Source: Sarcocystis neurona (taxonomy: Eukaryota; Apicomplexa; Conoidasida; Eucoccidiorida; Sarcocystidae). Taken from it: 64,000 nt of DNA. The position numbers and the translations under genes are program-made. Under the pieces are notes generated by a model. The model searched no databases, was not told the origin of the DNA, and saw nothing but the letters and a program-made list of their open reading frames with translations. Each line of letters starts with the position of its first letter. Position 1 is the stretch's first letter. Of the stretch, positions 23,974-50,600 are shown piece by piece. The stretch is from NCBI GenBank assembly GCA_000727475.1, contig KL647303.1:969211-1033210 (forward strand), read 5' to 3'.

Positions 23974-26900
23974 TGTAACTGACGAAAGATCGGGCAGCGC
24001 GACAGGTTAAACAAATTTGGCTCATGAAGGAAGGCTGAAGTCTACTAGGTGTGTCGAAGGAGCCAGAGATGCCAAGTCGATGGAACGGTGTGGAAGGACA
24101 CGGAGAACGCTACACAGCGTTCACATCGCAAGTTTTAGGAGGAAACTCGTTTAGAATCTCTTCTCAATCAAGAAAAAGTAATATGGGTGACAAGGATCGC
24201 TCTTTGGCATGTTCACGGTAGCTGCGAGTGCCCTTCTTTGGAACCGTGGTCACTCGCAGTAGCTGTTCGTCCTCTTCGTCATGACGTGCAAACTGCATAC
24301 TTCGTTTTCAGAATTTCACAAGCCGTAAAAATATGAGGACGCTCCGGTTGTCACTGAACCTGGAATACAAGTGGTACGCACAGTCTTTTGGTCTTCTGTT
24401 GATACCGCAGTTTTTCAGCGTGTGAGCAGAGCGGCAAGCAGTAAGAGCAAGTGGGTGGAGAGATTCGCCTGATTGTATCGCTCAAACCATGTTGCAACCT
24501 TCACGAATGAGGCAGCGGACCCTTCCGACGCGAAGGCAGTCTGTGTTTTCTGATATGTGCTTTTGTTGGGAAAGTGCACAGGACATTGGAAAGTGATCCT
24601 ACAAACGAAAATTATCCTACCATTTGACTGGCGAAGCAGCACGTGTTTACCCGAACAACGGTAAACTTGGACATCGACCTATCTAGAAGAATAAGTCCAG
24701 GTTTACTGGGGAGGGAACGGTGCTCTTCGACACCTGAATAACTGGAAGCCTCGAGGATTCTTTCTTTCTAGGGCGACAACTTTTCTGAAAGCCTCAGCTG
24801 GTGCGGAAGCATTGTGGAAAACCAGAAAATCATGGGGTGGACTCCACTGGCCAATCGGTGAAAGACTAAAGGTGCCGGGAGATGCGGTCAAGAAAAAAAT
24901 ACTTCAGGATCTCAAGTACGGGAGTGAAAGCGTTAGTTTTGTCAGCAGTGTCCGCAGTGCTGTCACAACTGCAGCTTTCCCCAACGATACAGCTTAGAGT
25001 ATACGTCTGTGCGTGAGGAGCGCGCACAGGGATATCTGTACGTCGATCTGGCAGTGTCGCGAGGTGTAATCGATACGCAGGCGATCCGCGGACAGAGGTC
25101 GCCAAGAATTAGATGCGATAACTTCACCACGCATGCCTTCACAAGGTCATATACACAGCACCTGACACAAGTGAAGCACAGCGGTAGAGAAAGAGGGAAC
25201 AGCAGAACCGGAATTTACACGCGCAAGCACAAGATAACCGGCACCTAATTGTGCGCACACACGCGAGAGAATTCAGTCACTGCGTGTAAGAAGATGTACG
25301 CTTTGGTGTAAGACGCACACCGACCGTCTCGAAAGATGGGGGAATATCAGTAAAGCAGAAAAGGGCACACGGAAGGAAAGAGATTAAATTCCACTCCGGT
25401 TTGACGAAAACGCCGTGGAGGACCTCGCCATTCAAAACAAAAGCAGCTTTTGCTTCAAGGTGACAACACAGAGGGAGAAAACAGCTCGGTATCAAGCTGC
25501 ATCGCGAGGCAAAATCCCATTTTGGTTTCCAAAAGGGAACGAAAGCCAACAAAATCTTTGGCGCACAAGTGTCAAAAAAGGCTTTTAATACTGTTGGACC
25601 TGCCGGACTGCGTTTTGTGCGTCTGTGTACGGCTAGTCTGTTGGACAGAATCTATTACTACAGTACCGCATGAAAAGAAGGAAAAATACCAGAACGGTTT
25701 GTAGTACGCGTAAGCCTGGTAATGTGTACCCTTACGCACTCTTTCTGCCTGGGACCTGCCAGCGGGAAGGCGCGCCTACGAACACCACAGAAGCAACGGG
25801 GGCAGACATCAGCCAGGCGAGGCACCGGCCGACTTGACCACCAGCTCTGCTGGCACGGGGCTGCCGCCCCTTTTTGAAACCTCTGAGAACGCGTGTGGGT
25901 ACACCGTGACCAGAGTGTCCACTGGACAGAATGCCCAGCTCTCAAAGCATGGTAGAGGATTTATGTTCAAGAAATGCAAGGATCACGACTTAAGAACTGT
26001 CCTTCGCGGTTGCTGATTCTGCTCCCTCACGGTCGAAACATGAACCTTTTCTTCACGCCACCTAGTCCGCAACTTGATCTCTACAGGAGTCTGGGAAATG
26101 CTTAATTTTAACTGCATAGCAAAGCGCGTGCCCTTTACGAGACCCACTGGTTTCGTAGTGTTCACCGTGCGAGGAAAATAGTGTACGAATGTTTTCCTCC
26201 GGGCACTCCGCAAACGGCGAGACATCTCACCTCCCTGCTGGAACTCAGGCTGTGTCGCAGGTTACACACAGTTTGTGTCTGGCTTTCGTGCTTCTGACCT
26301 TCGTGTTGACGACAATGATGAAACCGTAATCAGTCAAATCGATTTCTGTTGAGTTTTGCAGAGGCTCTCCTTCGTTGCAAGCCCTTAGGCACAATCGTCA
26401 ACACCTGGTCTACATTGCAGTTTCACTTCCTTGCTGTGCGTATCTAACAAGTTTTATGTTGTGGGCGGTCTCTGCGGGTCAACCGGCGTGTTGTTGGCAG
26501 TGTACGCAGCCGACAGCTGGATCTCACATATTGCCAGTTCGCGAAAACTCTATACAGTGTCCCTTTCCAGAACATTGGTTGCAGCTCTGCATGCCATTAT
26601 CAAAGCCATATACAGCTTTTTGCTCACCCAGAAGAAGCGCTGCGCGGAATTCCCCGCTTCGGCGGTTAGCTTAATATCCTTTCTTTGTGTATCAGGCATT
26701 TCCTCGGGGGTGAACGAACTGGACTGCGGTTTACGCTCAGAATATGGACCTAGATGCAAAGAAGCGCCGTCCCTAACTGTGTATTTTCAGTCTCACACGC
26801 GTACCCGTCTTCTCCATGTCAAACAAACAGGAACAGTTTTGCAAGGAATAATCATCTACACACGCTATGAAGAGCGTGGTTTCATTCAGGAGTCTGCGCA

Positions 26901-29303
26901 GTGCGTCACCACCTACTATGTGGCCCCCCCACATTCTCGTTCACGATCACGTCCGCGCACACGCAATTGGCCATCCATCTTCTCATCTGTTCTCCGATAC
27001 ACTTGTGATTGGTAAGGCGAGCTTATACACGCCTTAGAAAGTCCGTTCAGATCTGCCGAGATATCCTGTTCTCGTTGATGTGCTCAGGTGGACTCGGTCA
27101 TCAATGTGCATTTCTGTGGATATACCATTTTCCGCAACTACTCTGCAGTTCTAGGAAGCTCTGAGGGATATCCTGATACCCCAGTTATGTTCTGACAAGG
27201 CACCAACAACTCCCGTCGGGCACAAAATTGTCAATGATAATCGTCCACTGCAGCGTACGCTAACGGCTGCTGTGTGCGAATCTACAAGACAGTACAGAGT
27301 CAGCATACGGCGTGAGAGCCTTAGGAGACTAGCGGTAGAGCGCGTTAGGCGCTTGAAGGTTGTGTCAGCCTCATATAAGCCTCCGCAGACACCAACGAAG
27401 ATCCCGACGAATCAGTCAGTGCCCTCGTGTTAAAGCAGCTGGAGGACGAGGTGCTCGACGTGCAAGCATGGATCTCGTATCTCTTCCTGCAAAGTGCAGC
27501 GTGTGCATGTATATCTATATATATACATACACGTATACATACGGATGTATTCTTATGTAATACATATATGCATTTAATGTGTGCATCTCGAACCTCGACA
27601 CCAGCAGTGCGTGTGAACTTGTTCTTCCACCAAATACAAACGGTGTGCAATACTCCTGCGCGCACGATCCACACTCGCCTGTGACAAGTGTGCGAAGGAT
27701 TCTGCAACCGAAAGACGCTGAAGAATCCCGCTGAACGTGCAGGTTCATAGGGCGACGGTTATACTCTGAGGAGAACCTCAGGGCTCAAAGCGCGGTAAAA
27801 TATTGGTTATACGGAGCCCTGCATGTTGTGCGTCTGGATTTTCCACCAGGAAAATAAATTGTTACCTCACGTGCGACGTTTGCGAGGTTCCCGCGAACCC
27901 GACGGTCGTCACGTCAGGCGTCCCCATAAGTAGGGCAACATAAGCGTTCCTCACGTATGAGAACGGAAACTTCACACAGCTTAGGGTGCTGGCGAGTCCA
28001 GCACGTGTTCTGCTCTACATGGGTGCGAACTTCGTGCTGAGCAACAGGAGGGCAACGTTTGACTTGATTACTAAGGCAGAAGGGAATCTGCATTCAAGTG
28101 GATAGGAAGATCTCTCCGCCTGTGACGTACGCAGTGGCCGCGGCTTGAGTGGCGTATTTAGGACTAGGGCAGGCATTAGAGCCCTGGAAGCCCTCGCCAC
28201 TCATCAAGTAGCTTAGAAGGCTCAACGTAATACAGTTGCCGCTGCATAGGTGTCCGAGTTCAATCTGGGTTTCTAGCCATCCCACTTTCCTCCTCGTCTT
28301 ACACGTGTCACAGTCGCGACAAACGCAATCCTCTTCGCTTTTTGCACCTGCAGATCTCACCTCACCTGCGCGACCATTCTTTGAGCTCCGATTGCACGTT
28401 AGGCTGCTCCCGCGATTCCGTGGCCACAGATTAGAATTCACTAGTATGAATACTAGTTAAATTTTTGGAAATAATCAATTTTGTATCAGTGGCAGTAGCA
28501 ATACGAGTAGGATTCAGCACGGACGGTAAACGAGGCTGAATGTTCAAGTCAAAATTGCCAGGTTGTGATTTCTAGGCGTCCTACGCGCAACGCGAAGCGC
28601 AAGCCGGCAAAATTTATCACCTTGTCGCTTGCACCTGAAGAACTGGTAGGCACACAATTCAAAATCATTAAGAGAATTGTGCTTTGCTCCATGGGAGCTG
28701 CGGAGGAGCATTTTGGAACAGTGGCACTCCGAGTTCCAGGCTGCGGAAGACGGCTTTGCAATCGACATAACAGCAATTCACGTAGCTGGCGTGCATATCT
28801 TTGGAAGTTGGACTCTGTTTTACAGACTTACAAATGTGACAAATAGGCAAAATCTAGCTTTACTGACAGTACTATGTGAGAAAGTAATGGTATATCCGGC
28901 AAAGGATTACACTCATGCTGCAGTGACAGCGCTTCGGGATTCTGCGTCAGGCGGAGCGCTGAAAGATGTAGGGACAGGAAACGTCCTCGGTCTGTTGATA
29001 CCGGTTGTGACTCGCGCAGCAGTAGCCTCAACAATGCGTGAGGATCAGTTTGAGTACGTAGTAGGGAACGTGTTAAATATTTCTACATTAAACGACGCGG
29101 GCGAGAAATTCAACACACATCAACCGCGCACAATGAAGGATCTATGAGGGTTGCTGGCTGTACGATCCACGACACTACCAGTACCAATGAGCAGCTCCGC
29201 TCACCGTCGTTCCTACGATATAGCGTGAACTAGTGACGGCTTCTGGTAAAATTACGAATGAGCCCTTTTTGTAAACGGACGTGGCCCTGCATCCCCATGC
29301 AGC

Positions 29304-29308
<5 letters not shown>

Positions 29309-29336
<28 letters not shown>
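29309..29336. repeat. (TG)n microsatellite
   Basis: An uninterrupted run of TG dinucleotides. Confidence 0.9.
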
Positions 29337-29337
<1 letters not shown>

Positions 29338-29942
29338 CGGTCACGCGAGTGCGGTTGGCTTCTAATCAGCAGGCTGGCTTCTGCCCGGATCGTCGCTTGC
29401 TACAAAGTGATCCGTCTTTAAGAAGGAAGACCACATACCTGTGTATGCATGCTTACAAAGCAATATAAAAGTGTATGTATGTGTATATATATATATATAC
29501 ACATAGAGATGCAAATCTCGGTCCTGTGCATACACGTACACATTTGTCTCAGTTATGGCTTCTTCCGCAGCAAGCACAGGTTCTTGCTCGTACGCTGATT
29601 ATAAGTATCTGCGTTCTACCAAGGCCATCAGAACGCGCCGCAAAAGCGTGACTACGTACAATGTTGTCGTGATAGGTAGCATCTTTATAGCAGTATGGGT
29701 AGAAAACACGTGCTGTTTCTTAGCGCTGTCGAGAAAGTTCCCCAATATTTCGCTTTCCGGATTTATGCACGATACGCTCTACCGGACAGATGCTGCCGTA
29801 CGCACGTGTGTACAACTAGCATCCGGGTGGTTATCTCTTTTTTGCAGGGAAGCACGTCCACATTCATCTGCATGTGTCCTCTGTATCTGCGTTTGCACAG
29901 CAGTTCGCACCTCCTGCGTGTAGTCATAGATACGTGCATGAG

Positions 29943-30047
29943 TATATTCATCTATACATATATATATATGTATATATATATCTATATATAGATTTATATT
30001 CATCTATACATATATATATGTATATATATATCTATATATAGATTTAT
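29943..30047. repeat. Tandem duplication of a 51-52 bp AT-rich unit
   Basis: Two nearly identical units in a row, each beginning ATTCATCTATACATATATAT and ending ATCTATATATAGATTTAT. The units are themselves palindromic in part. Confidence 0.88.
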
Positions 30048-31845
30048 GTTCTCGGCCGAAGTTTGCGCTCATCTGCATGCATCGTCTGCGTCCAGCGACT
30101 CCATACGTCTGCATGGATAAATATTTCTCTGTAACATTAATCTGCTTCTGTGCAGACTCGCACGTGCTGCCTTTGTGTAGTCGTATCCTTCTGTGTAACG
30201 ATACATTCATTCACCAGATAATTTCTTGCGGTCCTGGTCATACGTTCTCTGCTCGTACGCAGCCTCTCCTTTAATGCTGATGCGCCTCATTACGTAGCCG
30301 TGTCCTTACGTGTATAGTAGAGCTGCCAATCTAGATGCATCTCTCTGCCTGGCGGATGTACCCGCAAGGCGGCTGCGATGCTTTTAAGCTTCCAAAAAAG
30401 TCCTTTTTACCAATGTTGCAACGTGCTGACGCTGCACTTCCACAGGCACACGCACGCAGCAGTACCATCACGCCTCCAGCAAGCAATGCCGCAGTGCGCT
30501 GTGGTCCCCAAAATTCGCTGATGCAATACCAGCAGGCACGCGTGACGTTTCGCGGCTGCCGGTGGCACGTGTGTGTATAGTCCCGCCCGCCTTCGTGCGC
30601 ATAGTACGTGTCCAGCTTCGCGGTTACGTATGCACTGACGATTAATAATGAAGACTCGTGATAGTGTCCCACCAAGTATACATCATCTCCGTATTCAGAT
30701 TCTCTTCAGCAGACGTTAGTCATGAACGTGGAGGAATACATGTGAGTACACAGGCATACACGGTCCTTTACAAAAAACGATCCAGGAAAATTGCACACCA
30801 GATATGATACGTAAAGATCATCCGTACCACAACTCAAAGATGCACGAGCAAATACTTCGCCTGACCTACTATGGCTGACTCCCTGTACGTTTATGCAGGC
30901 ATACGTAGGCAGGCGCAGCCCCTGTTTTGTGACGTCTCTGTTGCCGTACTGCATTGTGGAACCGCATACTGCGTATAGCTTGAATTCGTGCAAACTCCTG
31001 ATTGTAGCTGGTCTCTCGCTTCCTTTTGCTTCTGCTGCTATGACTCATCTCTACAAACAGAAGTACCACAGTTGTACATTCTTACTGTCTCAAATCCTAC
31101 CTATCGCGCCGGGAAGAAAAAATTCGCTACACTCCCGCGGGCTGCTTCCGCTGCGGCCTTCTGTTGGTGCCCTCCTACTGTCGCAATGCCTTTGTCTGTG
31201 CTTCGCCTCTTTGTGCTTATCCGCGGGGACGTCGAGTGAAAAGCAGAAGTCCATCGGCCAGATTTACTGAAACCTTCTCTAACCGTGCCTGGCTTGCTCT
31301 AAAGTTTAGTAATCACTTCGACAAAAGGCGCGCTCGCGTGGGCTGCTTCACCACACATACTACCAACAGATACTCACCCAGCCGGCAGATACATATATAT
31401 ATATATACACATGTATATATGACAACGGCCCGCGTCAGCTTGTCTTCTTCGGTGACACAAGCTGCCCTGCCGTGTTGCTGCTCGACACAAATTCCGCAGC
31501 TGTCCTCCGCCTTCCGTGTATCCGCATACCTCTGCACACGTGCACGACGGATGTATCCATTCGTATCTACAGAATTGCAGATGTTCGCAGGTACACGAGC
31601 GCACACACACACAAAACATACTAGTCGGCAAGCACAACGGTGTCCGACCCCTTCGAAGACGTTTGGTCCGTTCCTCTCTGTCACAGCCGCGCCAGCAGCA
31701 TCTGCTTCTCCCTCTGCGCGTCTTCCTTTCTCCATCCTCTTATAACGACAGAATGGGTACCCGCACACAAACCAGTCTTTCGGAGATCGAATGCAAAAGC
31801 AGCTTTACGTCTTGCAGGTGACCCGTCTGCCCACAAGTTTTTTAA

Positions 31846-32190
31846 GGATGTCTATTAGACAAATACACGCACGTTCAAGTAAAACGCCAAATGTCATGCA
31901 TGCGCACAAGTGTATACACGGTTCTCTCGCATACTGCCGATTGTCGACAAATCTACCACTGTGCACATCTATACATGAATTATGGATACCAAGAAGACAC
32001 TTGTATACGAACAAGTATGTCTACTACACAAATACACGCATGTTCAAGAAAAAATCCAAATGCGATGCACGCCCCCAACTGTACACCCGGTTTTCCCGCA
32101 GACTGCCGATTGTCGACGAATTCACCACCGTGCACACCTTTACACGAATTATCGACACCAGGAAAATACTTGTACACAAACAAGTACGTA
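31846..32190. repeat. Two diverged tandem copies, period about 169 bp
   Basis: The first copy has AAATACACGCACGTTCAAG at 31,861 and the second AAATACACGCATGTTCAAG at 32,030. Both continue through CTGCCGATTGTCGAC, a CACTGTGCACA/CACCGTGCACA segment and ACTTGTA(T/C)AC...ACAAGTA. The copies are clearly homologous but differ at many positions. Confidence 0.85.
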
Positions 32191-32342
32191 CATGTATATA
32201 TATACACACACACAAACAACCAGTGCCTTTTACCACCCCTCTCTCTTTGAAGTTTCGCGGACACACATACAAATATACAGACATGCAGATATGTATATAC
32301 ATATACATAGTGACAGTGCACACGTAGAAGTAATCATCGACA

Positions 32343-32508
32343 TCACTCGTTGACGAAATCCTCTTCTGCTTCCAACACGAAAAAAATCCTCGGCACAGTC
32401 GCCTGCTGCACGTGCGTACCGTCCTGTACGCGCTTCGCTTCTGCGTCAAAATTGTTCGATAGCAGCAGCGCATCCATCAGTAACAGACGACCCGGATAAG
32501 TAATCCGA
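32343..32508 (-). CDS. Last exon of the unrecognised gene downstream of IMPDH
   Basis: 166 nt ending in TGA, with a nine-T pyrimidine tract shortly before the acceptor. The C-terminus is acidic (LEAEEDFVNE). Confidence 0.58.
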
Positions 32509-33017
32509 CTGTCGCCAAAAAAAAACGAGAAAAGTCTTGCTGCTACAAAACTACAGTGAGGCACAAGACAGTGGCCCCTGCAACTCTCTGACGGTGTCGC
32601 TTCCGTTGCGTAGACCTCCACAGGGCGACAACAACGTCAAAGCGCGACGCACGCACGCGTCTTTCTTCATTTCAAAAGCTCACAATCTGTTGTCACTATC
32701 GTGACAGTAAAATTAACAACGCCATTCCAGTTTACTGCACAACCGTTACGGCCACAAGGGTTACATACCTTCGTCACAGACTGTACGTGAGGTGTACGTA
32801 CACCTGACAACAAGCGACTGCGGCCCTTTCACCGCGCCTCTGTGGTCTCCTTGGTCGGTGCCCCACAGTTTCTTCTCTCTGTACTCAGCAGGCCGAGTAA
32901 TAATCGTTCTTCAGAAAACATCGTAAACCTTCCTTCTTTCGTGTCAATGGTGGTGATGTTTAGGAGTATCCGCCTCACACTCTCACAATATAATAGACGG
33001 TCGGGCCTCGTTTCACA
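32343..33017 (-). CDS. Last two exons of an unrecognised gene
   Basis: Exon 33,017-32,833 follows the acceptor CTTCTCTTTTACGCAG. It encodes CETRPDRLLYCESVRRILLN... through FTMFSEERLLLGLLSTERRN and ends GCG CG|GTGAAA. Exon 32,508-32,343 follows TTTTTTTTTGGCGACAG, continues in phase with RRITYPGRLLLMDALLLSNN, then VQDGTHVQQATVPRIFFVLE and ends FVNE, TGA. The two together give 115 well-behaved residues with one open reading each, so I am fairly sure of the strand and this junction. The 5' part should lie in 33,018-33,830. An ATG at 33,679 opens a frame starting MTGGLLPCTAMQFYGNSW that runs into Gln/Ser/Ala-rich sequence, but its splicing to the later exons is not resolved. I do not recognise the family. 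Confidence 0.55.
32833..33017 (-). CDS. Exon of the unrecognised gene downstream of IMPDH
   Basis: 185 nt, entering in phase 0 and leaving in phase 2. It is the only frame open across the segment. Strong pyrimidine tract before the acceptor. Confidence 0.55.
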
Positions 33018-33339
33018 CTGCGTAAAAGAGAAGGACGTTTACTAGCGACATGTACCATCGTAAGGTGTTTCACTTATGTTAGTCCACTATGCAAGAACTG
33101 CGCAGCACGCTGCGATAACGCATTGCCTGCCGTGCCCGTTCCCGCAGAAGTACAGGGAGGCCTCCCAAAACGCGCTGCGACGCTGCCTTTCTTACCCGAA
33201 GAAAATACAAGACAGCAGCACCACGGCTGCCGCCCCTGCTGCTCGGCTTGCGCTTCCTGGTGGGCTGTGCTGTGGAGGTGCTGCCACGGATGGTGCCGCT
33301 GATTTTCCTCTACGCTGCCGCTGTTACCCCCTGCTGCTC

Positions 33340-33600
33340 GTGTCAAGTTGCTGCTGCTCTCTGCTCTTCACAAGGCCGCTGTTGCTGCTGCTGCTGCCAT
33401 TGCTCTTAACAATGCTGCTCTCGCCCTCGGTGTGCTGCGCACCACACTGCTCCTCTTACTGCTCCTGATGGCCCTGCTGCTGCTGTTGTTGCCGCCCGTG
33501 TCATTGTCGTTGCTGGTGCTGTTGCACTTGCTCTCGGGGTGTTCCGTTTGTTCTTGTTGCCGCTGCTGTCGCTGCTCCTGCTTCTGCCGAGGTGATGTTG
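33340..33600. repeat. CTG/CAG-rich tract
   Basis: Interrupted CTG (plus) or CAG (minus) repeats. On the minus strand they give a Gln/Ser/Asn/Ala-rich frame that may be coding in the unrecognised gene; on the plus strand they give poly-Leu frames. Confidence 0.75.
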
Positions 33601-33834
33601 TTCTTTCAGCGACGTTATTCGGCTGCCAGGAGTTCCCATAAAACTGCATAGCAGTGCATGGAAGTAACCCGCCTGTCATTGTATCTGCAGCCTGTGAACG
33701 GCCTTCGCGAGCGTAATAGGAGATACAGTCTTTCAGACTATTCTGCAAGAAAGGTCTACGAGGTGCTGTAGATTCGTCCTTTACAAACAAAAAAGCGCCC
33801 AACGAAGTAGAGAAAGACGTGAGCCATCCGTGCG

Positions 33835-47690
<13,856 letters not shown>

Positions 47691-50600
47691 TTTTGTGCGT
47701 CGCGCGCGACGGAGAGATGGACGTCCCGAACGTTTTTCCCGTCCCAGGTAAAATTTTTGATGTGAGTCAGACTTCGGAGAAACAGGAAGAGAACGACACG
47801 ATGTCGTGATTTCTCGATCTTCTCCCTTCTGCTGTCTGTACACCCCGTCTGTACACCCCGTTGTCTTCGTTCTCCTTTTCGTCGTTTCCTTGCCACGCGT
47901 CGGTTATTGTCTTCTCTTGCCCTCTCCTTTCCCCTCTCCTGCTTCCTTGGTGCGTCGGACCCTTTTTCCTCCGTTTCTTCCTCTTGCTTTTCTTCTCCTC
48001 CTCCGGCACAGCGGCTTTCTTCTTCAAATGCCTCACTTTTCTCTCTCCTTCTGTCGCCCTGTGTGTCTCCCCTGCGGTTCTACAAATTCTCTTTCACTTC
48101 CCGCATACCTCGTTCGTAGCTCTCCTCCTCTCTGACGACCTGTGCCTCTGCTACTGCTAGACAAGTGTTATTCCTTCCCCTCCTCCTCTTGCCGCCTGCC
48201 CTTCTACGTCACTACAAGCACCAGCTACACACTGGCTGGCACCTGCTGCTGCAGTCAGCAGGTGCCTGACTCAGCATCTCCTGCTCCTAGGTTTTTGCTG
48301 CTGCACCTTCCTCGCTTCTGCCCACAGCGGCACACTTCTTACGTACGCGTGAGTGGCTTCAGTAGCTGCCTCTGCGCAAGAGAGCGAGATGCAGGTTCTT
48401 CTCTCATTGACCCACTGCTGCTGCTACTTCACCCTGCTGCTGTACTGCGACATGCAGACGGGCCAGCACCTTACGGACGCCTTCTTCCGCTGCTGCGCTG
48501 GACGCGCCGTCGGGTACAAAACCGCCGTGGACAACGACTGTGGTTACATCGCCTTGCTGCTGCTGCCGCTGGACTGAGAAATCGGCTGCTGCTGCTTTTT
48601 GCACCGGCGGTGGTGCTGCTGCTGGACTGCTGATGCTGCTCCTGCCGCTTCCTCCTTGCCTCCGCGCGGCTCTGTGCCGCTGCAACGAACCAGCAGCAAC
48701 TGCCGCAGCGACAAACACACACAACAAAAACAAAACGACAAGCCAGCAGCTGCACAAGAGCAGCGTCGCGTCTCTGGCAGATTGCGCTGTGCACACCAGG
48801 AAACCAAGGAAGTCACCACACCGTGCTGCCCTGGTAGACACACGCATACGTAAAAAAGACGGCGGTGCACACAAATATGCACACACATGCATCTTCACTT
48901 CTTTCTCTCAATGAAGATGAACTGAAGAAGTAGCTTTAACGAGTGCTACTAAGGTAATAGGAGACTGGCAAGCATATGCTATAGAACCTTTCCCCTTTGG
49001 GGGGCATCTGTACGTAGGTTGATGCGCGATACTGTTAAGTACCCGTGTTAAATACAAAGATATATGCATCGGGGCAGCTCTACGTTATAGCTGCATCAGA
49101 CGTGCATACGTAAAAATAGACAAATGTGGTTGCGGCTTTGCGAGAGGGTCGAGCAGCGAGCTGCAGAGAAGAACTGCGAACTGTATGCCAAAGAGATGTC
49201 CATATGCGTGAGTGACACAGGTAGGCGTAGGCCATATGCAAGGAACATACGGACAGTCGAGACAAGCGGCGCAGCCTGTGAGGCAGTACGTGATAGGTAA
49301 CGCCACATAGTCGTATCTATGGCAGAAGCGTGGAAGGCGCCGTGGAGGGACAGCCACAGCAGGAGCAGCAACAGCGGCGATCCAGAAGAGCAGCAGCAGT
49401 AGCAGCAATCCAGAGGACCGGCACCAGCGGCAGTAGGCGAGGAGCACAGCAGTGCAGTGTACGGAGAAAGGACAAGAGCGCAAGCAGTAGCGGCACGAGC
49501 GACAGCTAGGGAGCACGCGTCGGCGACGCAGGTGGCAAGTACGGCGAGATGCGGCACATGCAGCCAAGAAATTCACGGCGGCAGGACGTATCCGAAGAAC
49601 GCAGCAGCAGCCGACTGCAGCACCAGCCCTCGATTCAGCAGCAGCGCGCCGCAGCGGAGGGAGAAGTCGCAGGAGACCGCACGCAAGGCCAACAAGCATC
49701 GGCGCGAATCAGTCGAGCAACAGATACAACGGGGGGAGAAGAGCGGCCGAGCAGGAACCCGCGTCGCGAAGCCGCAGAAGCGGCCACAGAGGTGTCAGCA
49801 GCAGAGGAGTGTCAGCGAGACTGTCGATCAACGTTATTCGCCCTGGCTATGATGACAAGTCACGGAGTAGCGGTGCCACAGGACGGCCACAGCGCCCCTG
49901 CAGAGAAAGTAAAGGCTCACCTGATGGATCGTTGCTCCTTATTTCACATGCAGACAGACGAACTGCCCTGCGCGTAGGGATGGAGCTGAGGAGGACAAGG
50001 AGTAGAAGAGGAACTATTGTCATGCAGCAGCACGGGCAGATCCACCACCCGCAGGCCGCAGCCAGTTTGTGCAAGGGGATGGCAGCGAGTGCCCTAGAAA
50101 CTGCTACCGCCCTTGTTGCTGCAGTGACGACGCCGTAAGTGCGTCTGCAGCCGTTAGAGGAGCGAGTCCAAGCTTCTTCTGCCAGCACGCTGTTGCCCGT
50201 TTGCGCAGCAGAGCGTGACCGCACCAACGGCACGGCAAGACGAGCGGAGAGCACCGTACGCGAAAATTTTCCCGCAGCTCGCACAACCAGCACTGCATAT
50301 CAGGACCGGGGGCTGCAGAAGAAGAAACGTCGAAGGAGTTTCAGTCTGATGTAGTCCTGGACGCTGCACCGGCAGGGGAGGGCACGGGGAAGGGCAGACG
50401 GGGGGCCCACACGAGGAGATTCTGCGTAGGAGGAAATCTGACAGCTGCTCCGCAGAACGCCGTCCATACACCGTGAGGAAAAAACTGCGGTTCGAGAAGG
50501 CCACAAAACGCGTGTCCCACGCGACAAACAAATCTAAGGAACGCAAGAAGGGAAGCGAACCAGAAAAGCGCTCCAGCGTCGATGCTGCCGTGTATATACA

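Larger units (their letters stand above)
23974..32342. other. Region without a recognised gene
   Basis: The region contains many mid-sized open frames on both strands (for example 24,812-24,997 plus, 26,431-27,015 plus without ATG, 28,565-29,147 plus in two overlapping frames, 31,313-31,768 minus). None has a recognisable domain or a clear splice set. The 28.6-29.1 kb frames read like protein but switch frame midway, so they could be spliced or degenerate. From 29.2 kb onward microsatellites and tandem duplications dominate. I cannot assign a gene here. Confidence 0.45.

Noticed and set aside
29900..30060. Possible transposon terminal inverted repeats
   Set aside because: The palindromic AT-rich units are tandemly duplicated and there is no transposase-like frame between or beside them.
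31846..32190. CRISPR-like array or retroelement LTR pair
   Set aside because: There are only two diverged adjacent copies of 169 bp, no spacers and no polymerase or integrase frames. The eukaryotic context also argues against CRISPR.
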